Source of the DNA: Mediterranea sp. An20
GTDB taxonomy: Bacteria; Bacteroidota; Bacteroidia; Bacteroidales; Bacteroidaceae
Direction: 5' to 3'
Length of the DNA: 60,550 nt
NCBI RefSeq assembly: GCF_002160055.1
Contig: NZ_NFJV01000024.1
Location: 1 to 60,550 of the forward strand
The translations under genes were made by a program, and so were the position numbers. The notes under the pieces are model-generated. The model saw only the letters and a program-made list of their open reading frames with translations. It did not search any database and was not told where the DNA came from. Shown one piece after another: positions 60,515 through 60,550 of this stretch; the first letter of the stretch is position 1; each line of letters opens with the position of its first letter.

Positions 60515-60550
60515 AGAAGCAGTATGCAGCTATGGCAGAGAGAGAATTGG

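Overview
The window looks like a chromosomal segment of a gut Bacteroidales, most likely a member of the Bacteroidaceae. The clues are: genes preceded by the Bacteroides-type promoter (TTTG, about 19-20 bases, TAnnTTTG) rather than strong Shine-Dalgarno sites; an NVEALA peptide next to a 6-bladed beta-propeller lipoprotein; a sialidase with a cyclically permuted mutarotase; a TPR protein, a histone-H1-like protein and a porin typical of the phylum; and a 5-alpha-reductase/Old-Yellow-Enzyme/SDR steroid cluster of the kind known from gut Bacteroidales.

Positions 1-34.7 kb are mostly core genome. In order they hold: the end of an NVEALA gene and its beta-propeller partner; a lipoprotein of the EEP fold; aroA; a Bcr/CflA exporter; a small macro-like protein; a giant tricorn-like S41 peptidase; a TerB-DnaJ protein; a maltose-type O-acetyltransferase; a sialic-acid pair (mutarotase, sialidase); the steroid cluster with its own consensus promoter (17.2 kb); an SF1 helicase; the ilvD-ilvB-ilvN-thioesterase-ilvC operon, which reads leftward from a consensus promoter through a 25-residue Leu/Val/Ile-rich leader peptide and an intrinsic terminator (a textbook-looking attenuator); a TPR protein; a porin; pgk; an MFS-nth operon; pheS; and a YjbQ protein.

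Positions 34.7-44.5 kb are a patchwork accessory zone. It holds a 5'-truncated esterase, an AAA ATPase controlled by a repeat-rich promoter, a frameshifted IS4 transposase, a four-gene operon (Zn-ribbon flavin oxidoreductase, DUF3795, DJ-1/PfpI, unknown) behind a nested-hairpin leader, and a deletion scar that fuses the 3' ends of an AraC gene and an aldo/keto reductase gene. Secreted carboxymuconolactone-decarboxylase-like and flavodoxin proteins, a DUF4160/DUF2442 pair and a GNAT enzyme follow. Positions 44.5-49.2 kb return to conserved genes (paired radical-SAM/TIGR03915 DNA repair, histone-H1-like, AlbA_2, UDG-like) and tRNA-Trp.

Positions 49.4-60.5 kb look like a defence or mobile island. 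Two fragments, an HSP90/sacsin-type ATPase (57.7-59.1 kb) and a DUF3883 nuclease-like part (49.4-51.2 kb), are in the same orientation and in the right N-to-C order. They appear to be one NO VEIN-like gene of about 1,074 codons split by a ~6.4 kb integrative element. The element carries a tyrosine integrase, a RhuM-like small gene, a primase-helicase, a Crp/Fnr regulator and an SMR+MFS efflux pair. A HEPN/MNT module follows.

Three repeat families stand out. The first is a dispersed 22-bp tandem repeat at five intergenic sites. The second is a ~210-bp palindromic element in two inverted copies 15 kb apart. The third is a nested hairpin element at 40.3 kb. Two consensus-spaced promoter modules inside the integrative element are also near-duplicates of each other.
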